64,000 nucleotides of DNA, from NCBI GenBank assembly GCA_945861635.1, contig CAMAWH010000003.1:118608-182607 (forward strand). The letters are read 5' to 3'. Both the position numbers and the translations under genes were made by a program. The first letter of the stretch is position 1, and each line of letters begins with the position of its first letter. This stretch comes from Klebsiella pneumoniae. Lineage in GTDB: Bacteria > Myxococcota_A > UBA796 > SXON01. Of this stretch, positions 48,192 to 57,538 are shown piece after piece. The notes beneath the pieces were generated by a model, which was not told where the DNA came from, did not search any database, and worked only from the letters and a program-made list of their open reading frames with translations.

Positions 48192-49886
48192 CTACTTGTC
48201 CGTCAAGCGCGTCACGGTGTCGAAGGGAGTGCCGGGCCCGCGCACCAGCATGCCGTGGCAGCGCTCGACAAAGATCTCGGCGCCGCGATCTTCCGGACAC
48301 GCCGCGAGACAGCGCGAGAAACACTCCAGCGCTTCCGGAAAGCGCGCCGCCCACCAATGTTCCAGACCCGACGCAAAAACCGTGCGCGTCGCTTTCTTCG
48401 TTTCGCGTCGCGAGTCCGGCTCGCCGTCCAGCACCTCGTAGATCGTCAGCGGCTCAGAGCGACCCACCGGCACCACACGATCCACCGCGCGCAGGGCGAA
48501 GCGACCGGAATCCGCCAAGCGGGACACGGTTTCACTGCTCGCGAGCAGGGAAGCCCCATACGCTTTCGTCATGCCTTCGATCCGCGCCGCGACGTTGGTG
48601 CCATCGCCAATGACCCCGCGATCCATCCGATCATGCCCGCCGATGACGCCGACCATGAGCGATGCCGTGTTGACGCCGATGCCGATGCGGATGGGCAAAT
48701 CGCCCTCGGCGGCCCGCTCTCGGTTGTACTCGTCGACGGCCGCGAGCATGGCAAGTGCGCCGCGCAACGCGTCGTCGGCGGCACCCGGAAACAGCGCCAT
48801 GATCCCATCACCCAGGAACTGGTTGACGTACCCGCCGTGTCCGTGGATCGCTGGTTCCATCCAGCGCAAATAACGGTTGACGAAGGCGAAGGACCGTGCC
48901 GGCCCCATCTGCTCGCACATCGTCGTAAACCCACGAATGTCGGCGAACAACACGCTGGTTTCGCGTTGCACCTGATCGCCAAGTCCGACGCTGAGGATGT
49001 CCGGTTTTCCCAGTTGTTCGAGGAATTGCTTCGGCAAGAACCGCTCGTACGCCCGCGTGAGTCGCGTCTGCGTTTCCAGAGAGGCGCGCAGACTCTCATA
49101 CAACCGCGCGTTTTCGATGGAAATCGCCGCTTGCGAGGCCAGCATGTTGACAACCCCCGTCCGCGCCGCGGTGAACGCGCCCGTCGCGAGAGTATTTTCG
49201 AGGTACATCACCCCCACGAGGCGAGCCCCGTTGATGAGCGGCAGCGCCATGGCCGAGCGCGGGGACGACGCGTTTCGAAAGAAACGAACATCCTTGGAAA
49301 CATCGTCGAGCACCACGGGCTCGCGGGTACGCGCGACGTAGTTCATCAGGGGACCGGCATGCGGCATCGCGTCGGCGGCGGCCAGTCCGCCCACGCTCTC
49401 GATCGTGACGCCTCCGTCAAGCGCTTTCGCCATGCCCGTCAGTTTCCCGGACTCGTCGAGTGCGAGCAGGCCACCGTCGGCGCCGGCGTTTTCCACGACG
49501 ATCGACACCAACCGACGCAGCAGTTCCTTCAGGTCCAACTCACTGGAGATGACCCGCGCGGTCTTTGCGACGCTCTCGAGATCCAGCGCCCCGCCGTCCA
49601 CAACGGTGGTCACCTCCGTGGCAAGCGGCGCCGGCGCCGGCAACAACCTCGGGTCGAAGCCGCGGAGTTCCTCGGCAAGGCGCTCGAGCCCGGGCAACCG
49701 CGCCCCCGCTCCCCACTCGATCCAGCTTCGGCGCGCCTCGGTGAAGTACGCGATGGCGCTGCGTTGCTGGCCCCGGGCCAGAAAGTGCCGCGACGCAAGC
49801 TCAAGCGCGAGCGCATGATCGGCGCGTAGCCCTTTGATCGTGCGCGTGCCGAATCGCGTCGTCGTACGCCCGCACCGCGCGTCCAT
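48192..49886 (-). CDS. GAF - class III adenylate/guanylate cyclase (3' part of a split kinase-ATPase-cyclase)
   Basis: GLRADHALALELASRHFLARGQQRSAIAYFTEARRSWIEWGA, GAF region, SVLFADIRGFTTMCEQMGP, GDGIMALFPG, GVNTASLMVGVIGGHDRMDRGVIGDGTNVAARIE. Only the region from ~49829 down reads as homologous. Confidence 0.88.
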   Translation of the reverse strand: MDARCGRTTTRFGTRTIKGLRADHALALELASRHFLARGQQRSAIAYFTEARRSWIEWGAGARLPGLERLAEELRGFDPRLLPAPAPLATEVTTVVDGGALDLESVAKTARVISSELDLKELLRRLVSIVVENAGADGGLLALDESGKLTGMAKALDGGVTIESVGGLAAADAMPHAGPLMNYVARTREPVVLDDVSKDVRFFRNASSPRSAMALPLINGARLVGVMYLENTLATGAFTAARTGVVNMLASQAAISIENARLYESLRASLETQTRLTRAYERFLPKQFLEQLGKPDILSVGLGDQVQRETSVLFADIRGFTTMCEQMGPARSFAFVNRYLRWMEPAIHGHGGYVNQFLGDGIMALFPGAADDALRGALAMLAAVDEYNRERAAEGDLPIRIGIGVNTASLMVGVIGGHDRMDRGVIGDGTNVAARIEGMTKAYGASLLASSETVSRLADSGRFALRAVDRVVPVGRSEPLTIYEVLDGEPDSRRETKKATRTVFASGLEHWWAARFPEALECFSRCLAACPEDRGAEIFVERCHGMLVRGPGTPFDTVTRLTDK

Positions 49887-52800
49887 CGGCCCCGTCCAGC
49901 GAGGCCAGCTCCGCGTCGAGCAGATGCACCTTGGCTCGATAGTTCGCCTCGCACTGCTGGGCGCGCTTCCGCATGCGCGTCAACACCTTCTTGACCTTGG
50001 ACCGCGGAAGTTTCCGACCGGCACGGGCGAGAGCGACGTCGTTCAGCGCGCCGAACCAATGAAAGATCTCCAGTTCGGCCGCGCCGGGAATGTTCGCCGT
50101 GTAGGACGCCGCGCGCACGAAGGACGCTCCCGCCTCGTCATGCCGACCAAACCAGTAGGCGAGCATACCCTCGTATACGTGCGCGCACGCGAGTCCGCTT
50201 CGATCCTGCGAAGTCTCCAACTCGCGCACATACGCGGTGCGCGAAATGATCGCTCCGTCGAGCACCCACGGAAGGGGCGCCTCTCCCCGCAAGTTTGCCG
50301 CAACCTGAGCGATCAGCTGGACCGCCCGCATCGGGCGGATCTGGCCGATCTTTCGACAGAGGTCGATCTCGTGCAGGCAGCGTTCCTCAAGATTTGGCAA
50401 CAGCCAGCCCGCGTGCAGCGCATACGAGGCAATGCCCAGGGAGCACAGCCCTGCCCGCTCGGCGTCTCCCGCAGCGAGGCAGCCGCGCTGCGCCTTTTCG
50501 TACAGCGGCGACAGCTCCGCGTACGGATGCGTGCGCGCGAAGACGAAGGCGAGCCACAGGACCTCGACGGTGGCGTACTCCGACACCGCGTCGAACCGCT
50601 CGACGACATCGTGCGAGAATTTTCCGACGAGCTCCGCGCCCGGAATATCATCGACTACCGCCGACAACAGCAATGCATACCCGGCAAAGCCGTACGCACA
50701 CTTGGCATGCACTCCGCGTTTGACGGCCAAGCGTACCAGACGACAAAACAGGATGCCCATGAGTTCGGCGGACGCATAGTAGGCCGGCGCTCCGGCGAAC
50801 GCGATCAGGCGGAAGATCGCAATCGTCTCGGCATCGCGCACCTCTGGTAATGCCCTCAGATCCGCCAACGTCATGCCACGCATCGCCATTTTCGTCCGCA
50901 CGAATTCCAGCAGCACCTGCGCGGAATTGGGCCGAATCGGAAGGGCTACGCCGAGCCACTTCAACGCCTCCAATGCGAGGCGCAGCGCCTCGGGATTTTC
51001 GTTGCGCGTCAGGTGATCGCGCACCCGAATCTCGTGCAGCGCAACCCGATCCATCACCGTCTTTGCGCGTGGGCAGGCAGCATCGAGAAATACCGTTGGA
51101 AGCGTGCGCCCAGGGGCCAGCAGGGCGGCTTCCGCCGCGTCCAGGGTGAGGCCGAATGCCAGGGCGTAGTCACGCTCCCACGCGTCCGGCGCGAGAAGGG
51201 AGATACCCGCTTCGAGATAGGTAAGCGCAGCGTCAAAGGCTGCTGATGCGCGCGCGCGCCGACCCGCCGAATGGTTCAGCCGGGCGACCCGGCCGCGCTC
51301 CACCGGGTCGGTCAGGAACTCCAGCCCCAGATTGAGTTGGGCGACAATCGCGAACACCCGGTCTCCCGGGTCGTCCGCGCCCTCTTCTGCGAGAAGCAAC
51401 CGCCCGACGCCGACGTGGGTGCGCCGCCTCTCCCCCTCTGGAAGTTGTTCATAGGCGGCCTGCTGAATCCGCCCGTGCGCGAACTGGAACCGGGCGCGGC
51501 CTTCCTTCCGCTGCAGTTCGTTCCACGCGCCCCCCACCGGGTCCAGGAGCCCGGCTTCCACGGCCGGGCGCAGCGCGACGGCAGCCGAAGCGACCGTTTC
51601 ATCTCCGGCAACGGCCAACGTGAGCAGATCGAAACCGTTGCCGATGCACGCTGCGAGCGAGAGGATGCGACGAGTCTCCGGCTCCAGCACCCCAAGTCTG
51701 CCAGCGAGCAAATCGACGACATTGTCACTCACCGGCACGGCGTCGATTGCGTCGAGTTGCCACACCCACGAGCGACTGCGCGGATCGAAACGGATCTGAC
51801 CGGTGTCCCACAGCGAGCGCAGGAAAGCCCGCACAAAAAACGGGTTTCCACCTGTCTTCCGGACCACCCGGCCCGCAAGCGCAACGGCATCCTCCGCATC
51901 ACACGCGAGCGTGTCGCGAATCAGGTGCGCAACCTCCACGGCGGTGAGTGGGCCGAGCGTCACCTTGCGCAACACCGCAGCCGGCAGGCGGCCCAGCATC
52001 TGATGGAGCGGATGCGTGGCATCCACGTCCTCGCTCCGCCACGCCAACGTGACGATGGGCGGCGTGCCCTCCCAATCCGTCAACAGACTCTCGATGAGCC
52101 CCAACGAGGCGAGGTCGGCCCAATGGGTGTCGTCCAGGAACAGCACGAGAGGGTGGTCCGGCGCGTGGAACGCGCGGAGAAACGCGCGCACGACGACGTG
52201 CTGCCGAAGGCGGGCTTCGGCCGGAGGGAGCGACTGCACGGGTGCCGGCGTGCCGAGCAGGAGCACCACGTCAGGCACGAGCTCTGCGACCAGGCCCGAA
52301 TTGGCCCCAACGGCGGCGTCAAGCCGCGCACGCCACGAGGCGACGTCCGCGTCTCCGTGAGCGAGCACGCGCCGAACCAATTCGGTCATGACGTCCGCGA
52401 TCGCCTGATAGGGCTGCGCGCGGCGAAGGCGGTCAAACTTCGCGCTGACCAGCCAGCCGCCCGCCTCCGCGAGATGGCGATCCAGTTCACCCACCACGGC
52501 CGACTTTCCGATGCCGGCAGGCCCGACCACCGCGAGCGCCACCGCCTCCCCCCGCTTCGCCCGCGCGAGGCTGTCCACCAGCGCCTGCACGGCAGCATCG
52601 CGACCGTACATCCGCTCGGGAAGCGAGAAGCGCGCGGATCGGTCCGCGTCTCCGAGGGCGAACAACGGCACCGCACCACGCGCCCCCCAAAGATGCGCGA
52701 CGCGGTCGAGGTCCTCGGCCAGGCCATCGGCGGACTGATATCGATCATCCGCCATTTTTTCAAGCAGCCGCATCACGATCTGCGCGAGGACGGGCGGGAT

Positions 52801-53514
52801 GTCGGGGCGAAGTGCGGCCAGAGGCGTTGGTGTTCGCGCGATGGTGGCGTGTACCAACTCGAGCGGATCACGCGCCAGGAACGGCAACCGACCCGCGAGG
52901 ATTCGATAGTAGGTCGCGCCGAGCGCGTAGAGGTCGCTGCGGCGATCGAGCGGTCGGTTCATTCGCCCGGTCTGCTCGGGCGCCAGATACCCCGGCGTTC
53001 CCTCCAGACGCGCGATCGGAACGGCGTCCGCGGACTGCCGAGTGAGGCGGGTCGCGAGGTCGAAATCGATGAGCGTGGCCGTACCGGTGCCCGGGTCAAC
53101 CACGAAGTTCGACGGATTGACGTCGCGGTGGACGACGCCAGCCTCATGCAGCCCCGCGAGTGATCGGGCCAGACGAGGAGCGAGCGTCATGAACGCGCCG
53201 AGACCCATCGCCGCCCGACAATGCTCCGCAAGCGAGACGGGACCCGCGTCGTCCAGTTCGAGGATCGGACCCAGTGCCGTTTCGTGCATCGCGATGGCGC
53301 GCACGACGCCGGGCGCGTTCAGGCCGCGAAGCATCCGAAATTCCTGTTCAAGTCGTCCGACCGCGCGTGGATCCGGCCGACCTGTTGCCAGTCCCTTCAG
53401 CACGACGCTCGCCCCGTCCGACACGCGCACGCCCCGGTGTACGTGCGTCCGCGCGCTCCGGTAGATCGATTCGACCTGACGGAAACCGGCAAGTTCGACC
53501 GTCGGGTCTGGCAT
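49801..53514 (-). CDS. Ser/Thr protein kinase - AAA ATPase - TPR-like protein (5' part of a split kinase-ATPase-cyclase)
   Basis: GVVHRDVNPSNFVVDPGTGTATLIDFDLATR, GTPGYLAPEQTGRMNRPLDRRSDLYALGATYY, VVGPAGIGKSAVVGELD; ends YDDAIRHAHDQ then out-of-frame RATRRSCARA. Confidence 0.92.
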   Translation of the reverse strand: MPDPTVELAGFRQVESIYRSARTHVHRGVRVSDGASVVLKGLATGRPDPRAVGRLEQEFRMLRGLNAPGVVRAIAMHETALGPILELDDAGPVSLAEHCRAAMGLGAFMTLAPRLARSLAGLHEAGVVHRDVNPSNFVVDPGTGTATLIDFDLATRLTRQSADAVPIARLEGTPGYLAPEQTGRMNRPLDRRSDLYALGATYYRILAGRLPFLARDPLELVHATIARTPTPLAALRPDIPPVLAQIVMRLLEKMADDRYQSADGLAEDLDRVAHLWGARGAVPLFALGDADRSARFSLPERMYGRDAAVQALVDSLARAKRGEAVALAVVGPAGIGKSAVVGELDRHLAEAGGWLVSAKFDRLRRAQPYQAIADVMTELVRRVLAHGDADVASWRARLDAAVGANSGLVAELVPDVVLLLGTPAPVQSLPPAEARLRQHVVVRAFLRAFHAPDHPLVLFLDDTHWADLASLGLIESLLTDWEGTPPIVTLAWRSEDVDATHPLHQMLGRLPAAVLRKVTLGPLTAVEVAHLIRDTLACDAEDAVALAGRVVRKTGGNPFFVRAFLRSLWDTGQIRFDPRSRSWVWQLDAIDAVPVSDNVVDLLAGRLGVLEPETRRILSLAACIGNGFDLLTLAVAGDETVASAAVALRPAVEAGLLDPVGGAWNELQRKEGRARFQFAHGRIQQAAYEQLPEGERRRTHVGVGRLLLAEEGADDPGDRVFAIVAQLNLGLEFLTDPVERGRVARLNHSAGRRARASAAFDAALTYLEAGISLLAPDAWERDYALAFGLTLDAAEAALLAPGRTLPTVFLDAACPRAKTVMDRVALHEIRVRDHLTRNENPEALRLALEALKWLGVALPIRPNSAQVLLEFVRTKMAMRGMTLADLRALPEVRDAETIAIFRLIAFAGAPAYYASAELMGILFCRLVRLAVKRGVHAKCAYGFAGYALLLSAVVDDIPGAELVGKFSHDVVERFDAVSEYATVEVLWLAFVFARTHPYAELSPLYEKAQRGCLAAGDAERAGLCSLGIASYALHAGWLLPNLEERCLHEIDLCRKIGQIRPMRAVQLIAQVAANLRGEAPLPWVLDGAIISRTAYVRELETSQDRSGLACAHVYEGMLAYWFGRHDEAGASFVRAASYTANIPGAAELEIFHWFGALNDVALARAGRKLPRSKVKKVLTRMRKRAQQCEANYRAKVHLLDAELASLDGADGRAVRAYDDAIRHAHDQRATRRSCARA

Positions 53515-53698
53515 CAGATGTGGGTGCTCGCGGGTGGTTTCATGCGGTCGGGGCTGCGTAAGGGAGCGTAGAGGGAAGGCTCCTCCCGCGCTGAGCGCGC
53601 ATAAGGTTTCCCAGCCGCCGGACGGTACCGGAGCGCGCGGCGCAGGTCAAACGCGCGAGGTGAGGCGACACGCGCTTCTGGCGCGCTACAGTGGGGGC

Positions 53699-54310
53699 AT
53701 GCAGTGCGATATCGAGGCGCTCGCGGTGCTTCCCTGGCCTGCCGCGGAGGTGAGGCCGGCGGTGTCCTCCATCGCAAAGGATGATCGAATCGGCGTTCGC
53801 GCGGTGCTGAACAGCAAGTTCACTCCCGACGATTGGTACGCGGTGCTGCGCTCACCGGAGTCCCAGGAGGATTGGCAGGCGCCCGCGTTTGGGGTCCGCC
53901 GTGTCGATCGGCTCGATCCTGACCACATCTACCAACAGATGGATCTGACGATGCTCTTCGGCGCGGTTCACATCCGTGAGCAGTTGGTGGTACGCATTGA
54001 ATGGATGGCTACGCGCGGCGCGATCGCGAATTGTTGGAACGCCGTGGACCCAGCGCCGTGGAAGGCCATCGTGCCGACATGGGATGCAAACTGGGAAACC
54101 GCCGTGAACGGCGGCTGGAACGTGGATTCGCTGCCTTCTGGCGGATCCCGTGTGTCCTATCAGGTCTGGGCGGATTCTCAGACCCTTCTGCCAGGGATCC
54201 AGAAGTGGGCGATGTCGCGGACGCTGCCGCAGCTGTTGGAGAGCTTCGAGGCTCATGTGGGCTCATTCACCGGCGGGGCGCACGCCGGAGTTGGGCCGCC
54301 GGGGCAGTGA
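53699..54310 (+). CDS. START/SRPBCC-like domain protein
   Basis: MQCDIEALAVLPWPAAEV...DDWYAVLRSPESQEDWQAP...DLTMLFGAVHIREQLVVRIEW...GSRVSYQVWADSQTLLPGIQKWAMSRTLPQLLESFEAHV. Confidence 0.65.
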   Translation: MQCDIEALAVLPWPAAEVRPAVSSIAKDDRIGVRAVLNSKFTPDDWYAVLRSPESQEDWQAPAFGVRRVDRLDPDHIYQQMDLTMLFGAVHIREQLVVRIEWMATRGAIANCWNAVDPAPWKAIVPTWDANWETAVNGGWNVDSLPSGGSRVSYQVWADSQTLLPGIQKWAMSRTLPQLLESFEAHVGSFTGGAHAGVGPPGQ

Positions 54311-54331
54311 CGCCGGGCTACACCTCGCCCC

Positions 54332-55603
54332 GTGCCCGCTGCCTCGTATCGCGCGTTCCAACACCCGGCGTTCGTCCGGTACCAGGTGGGGCGCGTATGC
54401 GGCATCGTGGCCATGCAGGTGTTGTCGGTCGCCGTCGGCTGGCAGGTCTATTCGCTTACCGGAAAAGCGCTCGACCTCGGATGGGTAGGGTTGGTCCAAT
54501 TCCTTCCTCTGGCGTTGTTCTGGCCGATAACAGGGGTCATCGTCGATCGGAGCGATCGGCGCTTGGTGATCGTCGGCACCTACGTCTGGCAGGTTGCAAT
54601 GGCGCTGGTCCTCGCGGCAATCGCGTGGTGGCCGGGAGAGGACGGCGGCGGCATCGGTCCGATCCTCACCGTATTGTTCCTCATCGCAACCGGCCGCGCG
54701 TTGGCCGCGCCCGCGGCTAGCGCTCTCCTGCCGCAGTTGGTGCCGCGCGGCGACTTTGCCAATGCCGCAACGTGGAGTTCGACGCTGTCGTCCGTGGCGT
54801 CCATCGTCGGGCCCGCGCTCGGGGGTGCCGTGTACGCGTGGGCAGGCGGCGCGTCGGCCGCGTACATCGTCAGCGCTGTCCTGTTGGCCCTGGGTGGGAG
54901 CCAGCTCGCGCGGGTGCCGTTGACTGTCGAGCGCGGGAGCGCGGGGGCAATGTCGTGGGGGGCTGCCATCGCGGGTGTTCGGTTCATCTTCGCGACGCCG
55001 GTGCTTTTGGGCGCCATCACGCTCGACTTGTTTGCGGTGCTGCTGGGGGGGTCGGTTGCGTTGCTCCCGATCGTCGCGCGCGACATCCTGCACACCGGAC
55101 CGGACGGACTCGGACTGCTTCGGGCTGCGCCCGCCGTGGGGGCGGCACTCGTTGCGTTCTTCCTTGCGTTTCGTCCGGTGACGCGGCGAATCGGGATCGT
55201 ACTTTTCGCCGCCGTGACGGTGTTCGGACTCGCGACGATAACGTTCGGACTCGCGACGTCCTTCGGCGTTGCGCTGGCCGCGTTGATCGTGGTCGGCGCG
55301 AGTGATGAAGTCAGCGTTTTCATCCGTCAGAACGTCGTCACGCTCGCGACGCCAAACGCGCTGCGTGGCCGGGTGAGCGCCGCCGAATTCGTGTTCATCG
55401 GGGCGTCCAATGAGTTGGGCGAGATGGAATCGGGGATGGCGGCGGCGTGGCTCGGCGTCGTTACGGCGATTGTGTTCGGTGGGGTCGGAACGATAGGCGT
55501 AGTAGTGGTGACAGCGATATTCGCTCGGTCGTTGCGACGCATCGATCGGTTTGAGGAATTGACTCCGGACACCGAACACCCGGGGGGAAATCGGGCGCAC
55601 TGA
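54332..55603 (+). CDS. MFS transporter (EntS-like)
   Basis: AFVRYQVGRVCGIVAMQVLSVAVGWQVYSLTGKALDLGWVGLVQFLPLALFWPITGVIVDRSDRR; 12-TM pattern; LRGRVSAAEFVFIGASNELGEMESG. Confidence 0.92.
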   Translation: MPAASYRAFQHPAFVRYQVGRVCGIVAMQVLSVAVGWQVYSLTGKALDLGWVGLVQFLPLALFWPITGVIVDRSDRRLVIVGTYVWQVAMALVLAAIAWWPGEDGGGIGPILTVLFLIATGRALAAPAASALLPQLVPRGDFANAATWSSTLSSVASIVGPALGGAVYAWAGGASAAYIVSAVLLALGGSQLARVPLTVERGSAGAMSWGAAIAGVRFIFATPVLLGAITLDLFAVLLGGSVALLPIVARDILHTGPDGLGLLRAAPAVGAALVAFFLAFRPVTRRIGIVLFAAVTVFGLATITFGLATSFGVALAALIVVGASDEVSVFIRQNVVTLATPNALRGRVSAAEFVFIGASNELGEMESGMAAAWLGVVTAIVFGGVGTIGVVVVTAIFARSLRRIDRFEELTPDTEHPGGNRAH

Positions 55604-55613
55604 CGCCGCGCGG

Positions 55614-56237
55614 CTACCCCAGTACGCGAAGCCAGCTCGGCCGGCTCCGCAAGCGCTCCCACCACGCGGCAACGTTGTGCCGCGCTTCCAGCACCGGCGC
55701 CGACCGCGCCTGACTCAGACCCTGCAAATAGGGCATGTAGGACAGGTCCGCGAGCGTGAAGTCACTCCCGACGAGATACGGCGCGTGTGCGAGTCGAGCA
55801 TCGACGACATCGAGCATGCGCCCGGCATGCTCGCGGTGCTCGATCATGTCGGCGTCGGGCGGCATCGGCTGACCGCGGCGCGGGCCAATGACCTCGGCGT
55901 AGATGAGCTTCATCAGGGCCGGCGCCACGTTGGATTGTTCGACGCTGATCCACTGGTTCATCGCCGCGCGCTCGTGCGGGGTCGCCGGGGTCAGCGACGG
56001 ACCGGGCAGCACCTCGTCGAGGTAGCGGCAGATGGCCCTCGACTCGTACATGCGAAAATCGCCATCGTCGAGGACAGGGATCTGGCCGAACGGCTGCCGC
56101 GCCATGTGCGCCAGCGTCTTCTGTTGACGGGCCGCGAGGTCGATGACAACGATCTCATCGGGCCACGCCCCCTTCTCAGCGAACGTTGCCAGAACCTTCC
56201 GAGTGCACGTCGATGTCGGGTTGCCGTACAGTCGCAT
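55614..56237 (-). CDS. glutathione S-transferase family protein
   Basis: MRLYGNPTSTCTRKVLATFAEKG; QPFGQIPVLDDGDFRMYESRAICRYL; SDFTLADLSYMPYL. Confidence 0.94.
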   Translation of the reverse strand: MRLYGNPTSTCTRKVLATFAEKGAWPDEIVVIDLAARQQKTLAHMARQPFGQIPVLDDGDFRMYESRAICRYLDEVLPGPSLTPATPHERAAMNQWISVEQSNVAPALMKLIYAEVIGPRRGQPMPPDADMIEHREHAGRMLDVVDARLAHAPYLVGSDFTLADLSYMPYLQGLSQARSAPVLEARHNVAAWWERLRSRPSWLRVLG

Positions 56238-56318
56238 GGGATCCGTGAGTTCGCTGCACGCTAACCCCGAATTGGATTGGAGCGAGCATACGCCGGTATG
56301 TGAGCGATGAGCAACGCA

Positions 56319-56369
56319 GCGATCGTGGATGCGACGGCGGCCGAATGCGTCAGTTATTTTTGGACGGCG
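56319..56369 (+). repeat. dispersed ~50 bp repeat, copy B
   Basis: gcgatcgtggatgcgacggcggccgaatgcgtcagttatttttggacggcg; 3 substitutions and 1 indel vs copy A. Confidence 0.75.
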
Positions 56370-56485
56370 ACCAAGGCCCCGCGATTTACAAAAGACCGCA
56401 CCGCGGCGGCCGGGTTCCCGCCCAGCCGAGCGTTACCGCAACGGCGTCGTGGTCGGAAAGCGGCACCCGATCAGGAAAGCGAGGA

Positions 56486-57538
56486 TCACGAGCGCTCCAC
56501 CGCGGCACCGCCATCCAACCTCGTGGCCAAAAACCCCAAAGTTCCCGCGATTCCCGTCGTAAGGAAAAGTTTGCACGTCACCCCAACCGAATCTGCTGCC
56601 ACCAGCAATCCGACCGTCCCGATCGCAACGAGAACCCAGGACACCAGTAGCCGTCGGTGCCAATGCGGCGCGTCGGCATCGTAGCGCGCTCGGGCAGTAA
56701 TCTCCGCGTCGCTGGGAAACGCGTACGCGGCGCCGCCGGGCAGCCAATCGGGCGGACGCCACCACACGGCTACCTTCTCGCGCGTCGTTGAAAGTCCCTT
56801 CATTTTCGCCCACAAATCGCGCCACGGGCGCAAATTCGCCGTCAGCGGATTCCAGCTTTCGAACGGCACTACCGTCCCAAAATCCGGCGCATCGACTTCC
56901 GGCGTGAACGTCCCGAACATCCGGTCAAACACGATGAAAATTCCGCCGTAGTTCTTGTCGATGTACCGGGTGTTGATGGCGTGGTGAACCCGATGGTGCG
57001 AAGGCGTGTTCATCACGAGTTCCACAGGACCAAGTTTATCAATCGCCCGCGTATGAATCCAGAACTGATAGAGCAGGTCAATGCTACGCGCGCCCAGCAT
57101 CATCGCCGGGGAAAGCCCGACCACCGCCAATGGCAGGTAAAACACCCAGCTATTGAGCTTGGCGAACATGTCCTGGCGCAGGCCAACGGCAAGGTTGTAC
57201 TCCACCGACTGGTGATGAACGCTGTGGATCGCCCACATCCACGCAACGCGATGGGAGAGGCGATGCCACCAGTAGTACGCAAAATCGACGAGGAGCACGG
57301 CAATAGCAAGCGCGAAGATCCCATCCGGTACACTTGCAACGCGATGGTCGTAGAGCCAGACGTACGGGAGGATGACGGCCATGCCCAACACCGCGCCCGA
57401 CACCTGATCGAGCACCCCCGCGCCGAGGTTGGCGTGCGTGTCATTCACCCGGTACCACGCCCGGTTTCTCCCGATCCACGCTTCGACACCGATGGCCGCG
57501 AAAAAGAACGGAATCGCCACAGCCACGGGGTTGATCAT
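56486..57538 (-). CDS. sterol desaturase / fatty acid hydroxylase family protein
   Basis: His clusters WWHRLSHRVAWMWAIHSVHHQSVEYN and HHRVHHAINTRYIDKNYGG; TM segments. Confidence 0.92.
   Translation of the reverse strand: MINPVAVAIPFFFAAIGVEAWIGRNRAWYRVNDTHANLGAGVLDQVSGAVLGMAVILPYVWLYDHRVASVPDGIFALAIAVLLVDFAYYWWHRLSHRVAWMWAIHSVHHQSVEYNLAVGLRQDMFAKLNSWVFYLPLAVVGLSPAMMLGARSIDLLYQFWIHTRAIDKLGPVELVMNTPSHHRVHHAINTRYIDKNYGGIFIVFDRMFGTFTPEVDAPDFGTVVPFESWNPLTANLRPWRDLWAKMKGLSTTREKVAVWWRPPDWLPGGAAYAFPSDAEITARARYDADAPHWHRRLLVSWVLVAIGTVGLLVAADSVGVTCKLFLTTGIAGTLGFLATRLDGGAAVERS

Noticed and set aside
51271-53163. 630 aa plus-strand ORF, plus 47967-49829 and 49834-50850
   Set aside because: Shadow ORFs opposite the kinase-ATPase-cyclase genes; basic, motif-free.
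54263-55672. 469 aa minus-strand ORF
   Set aside because: Antisense to the MFS transporter 54332-55603; highly charged, motif-free translation.
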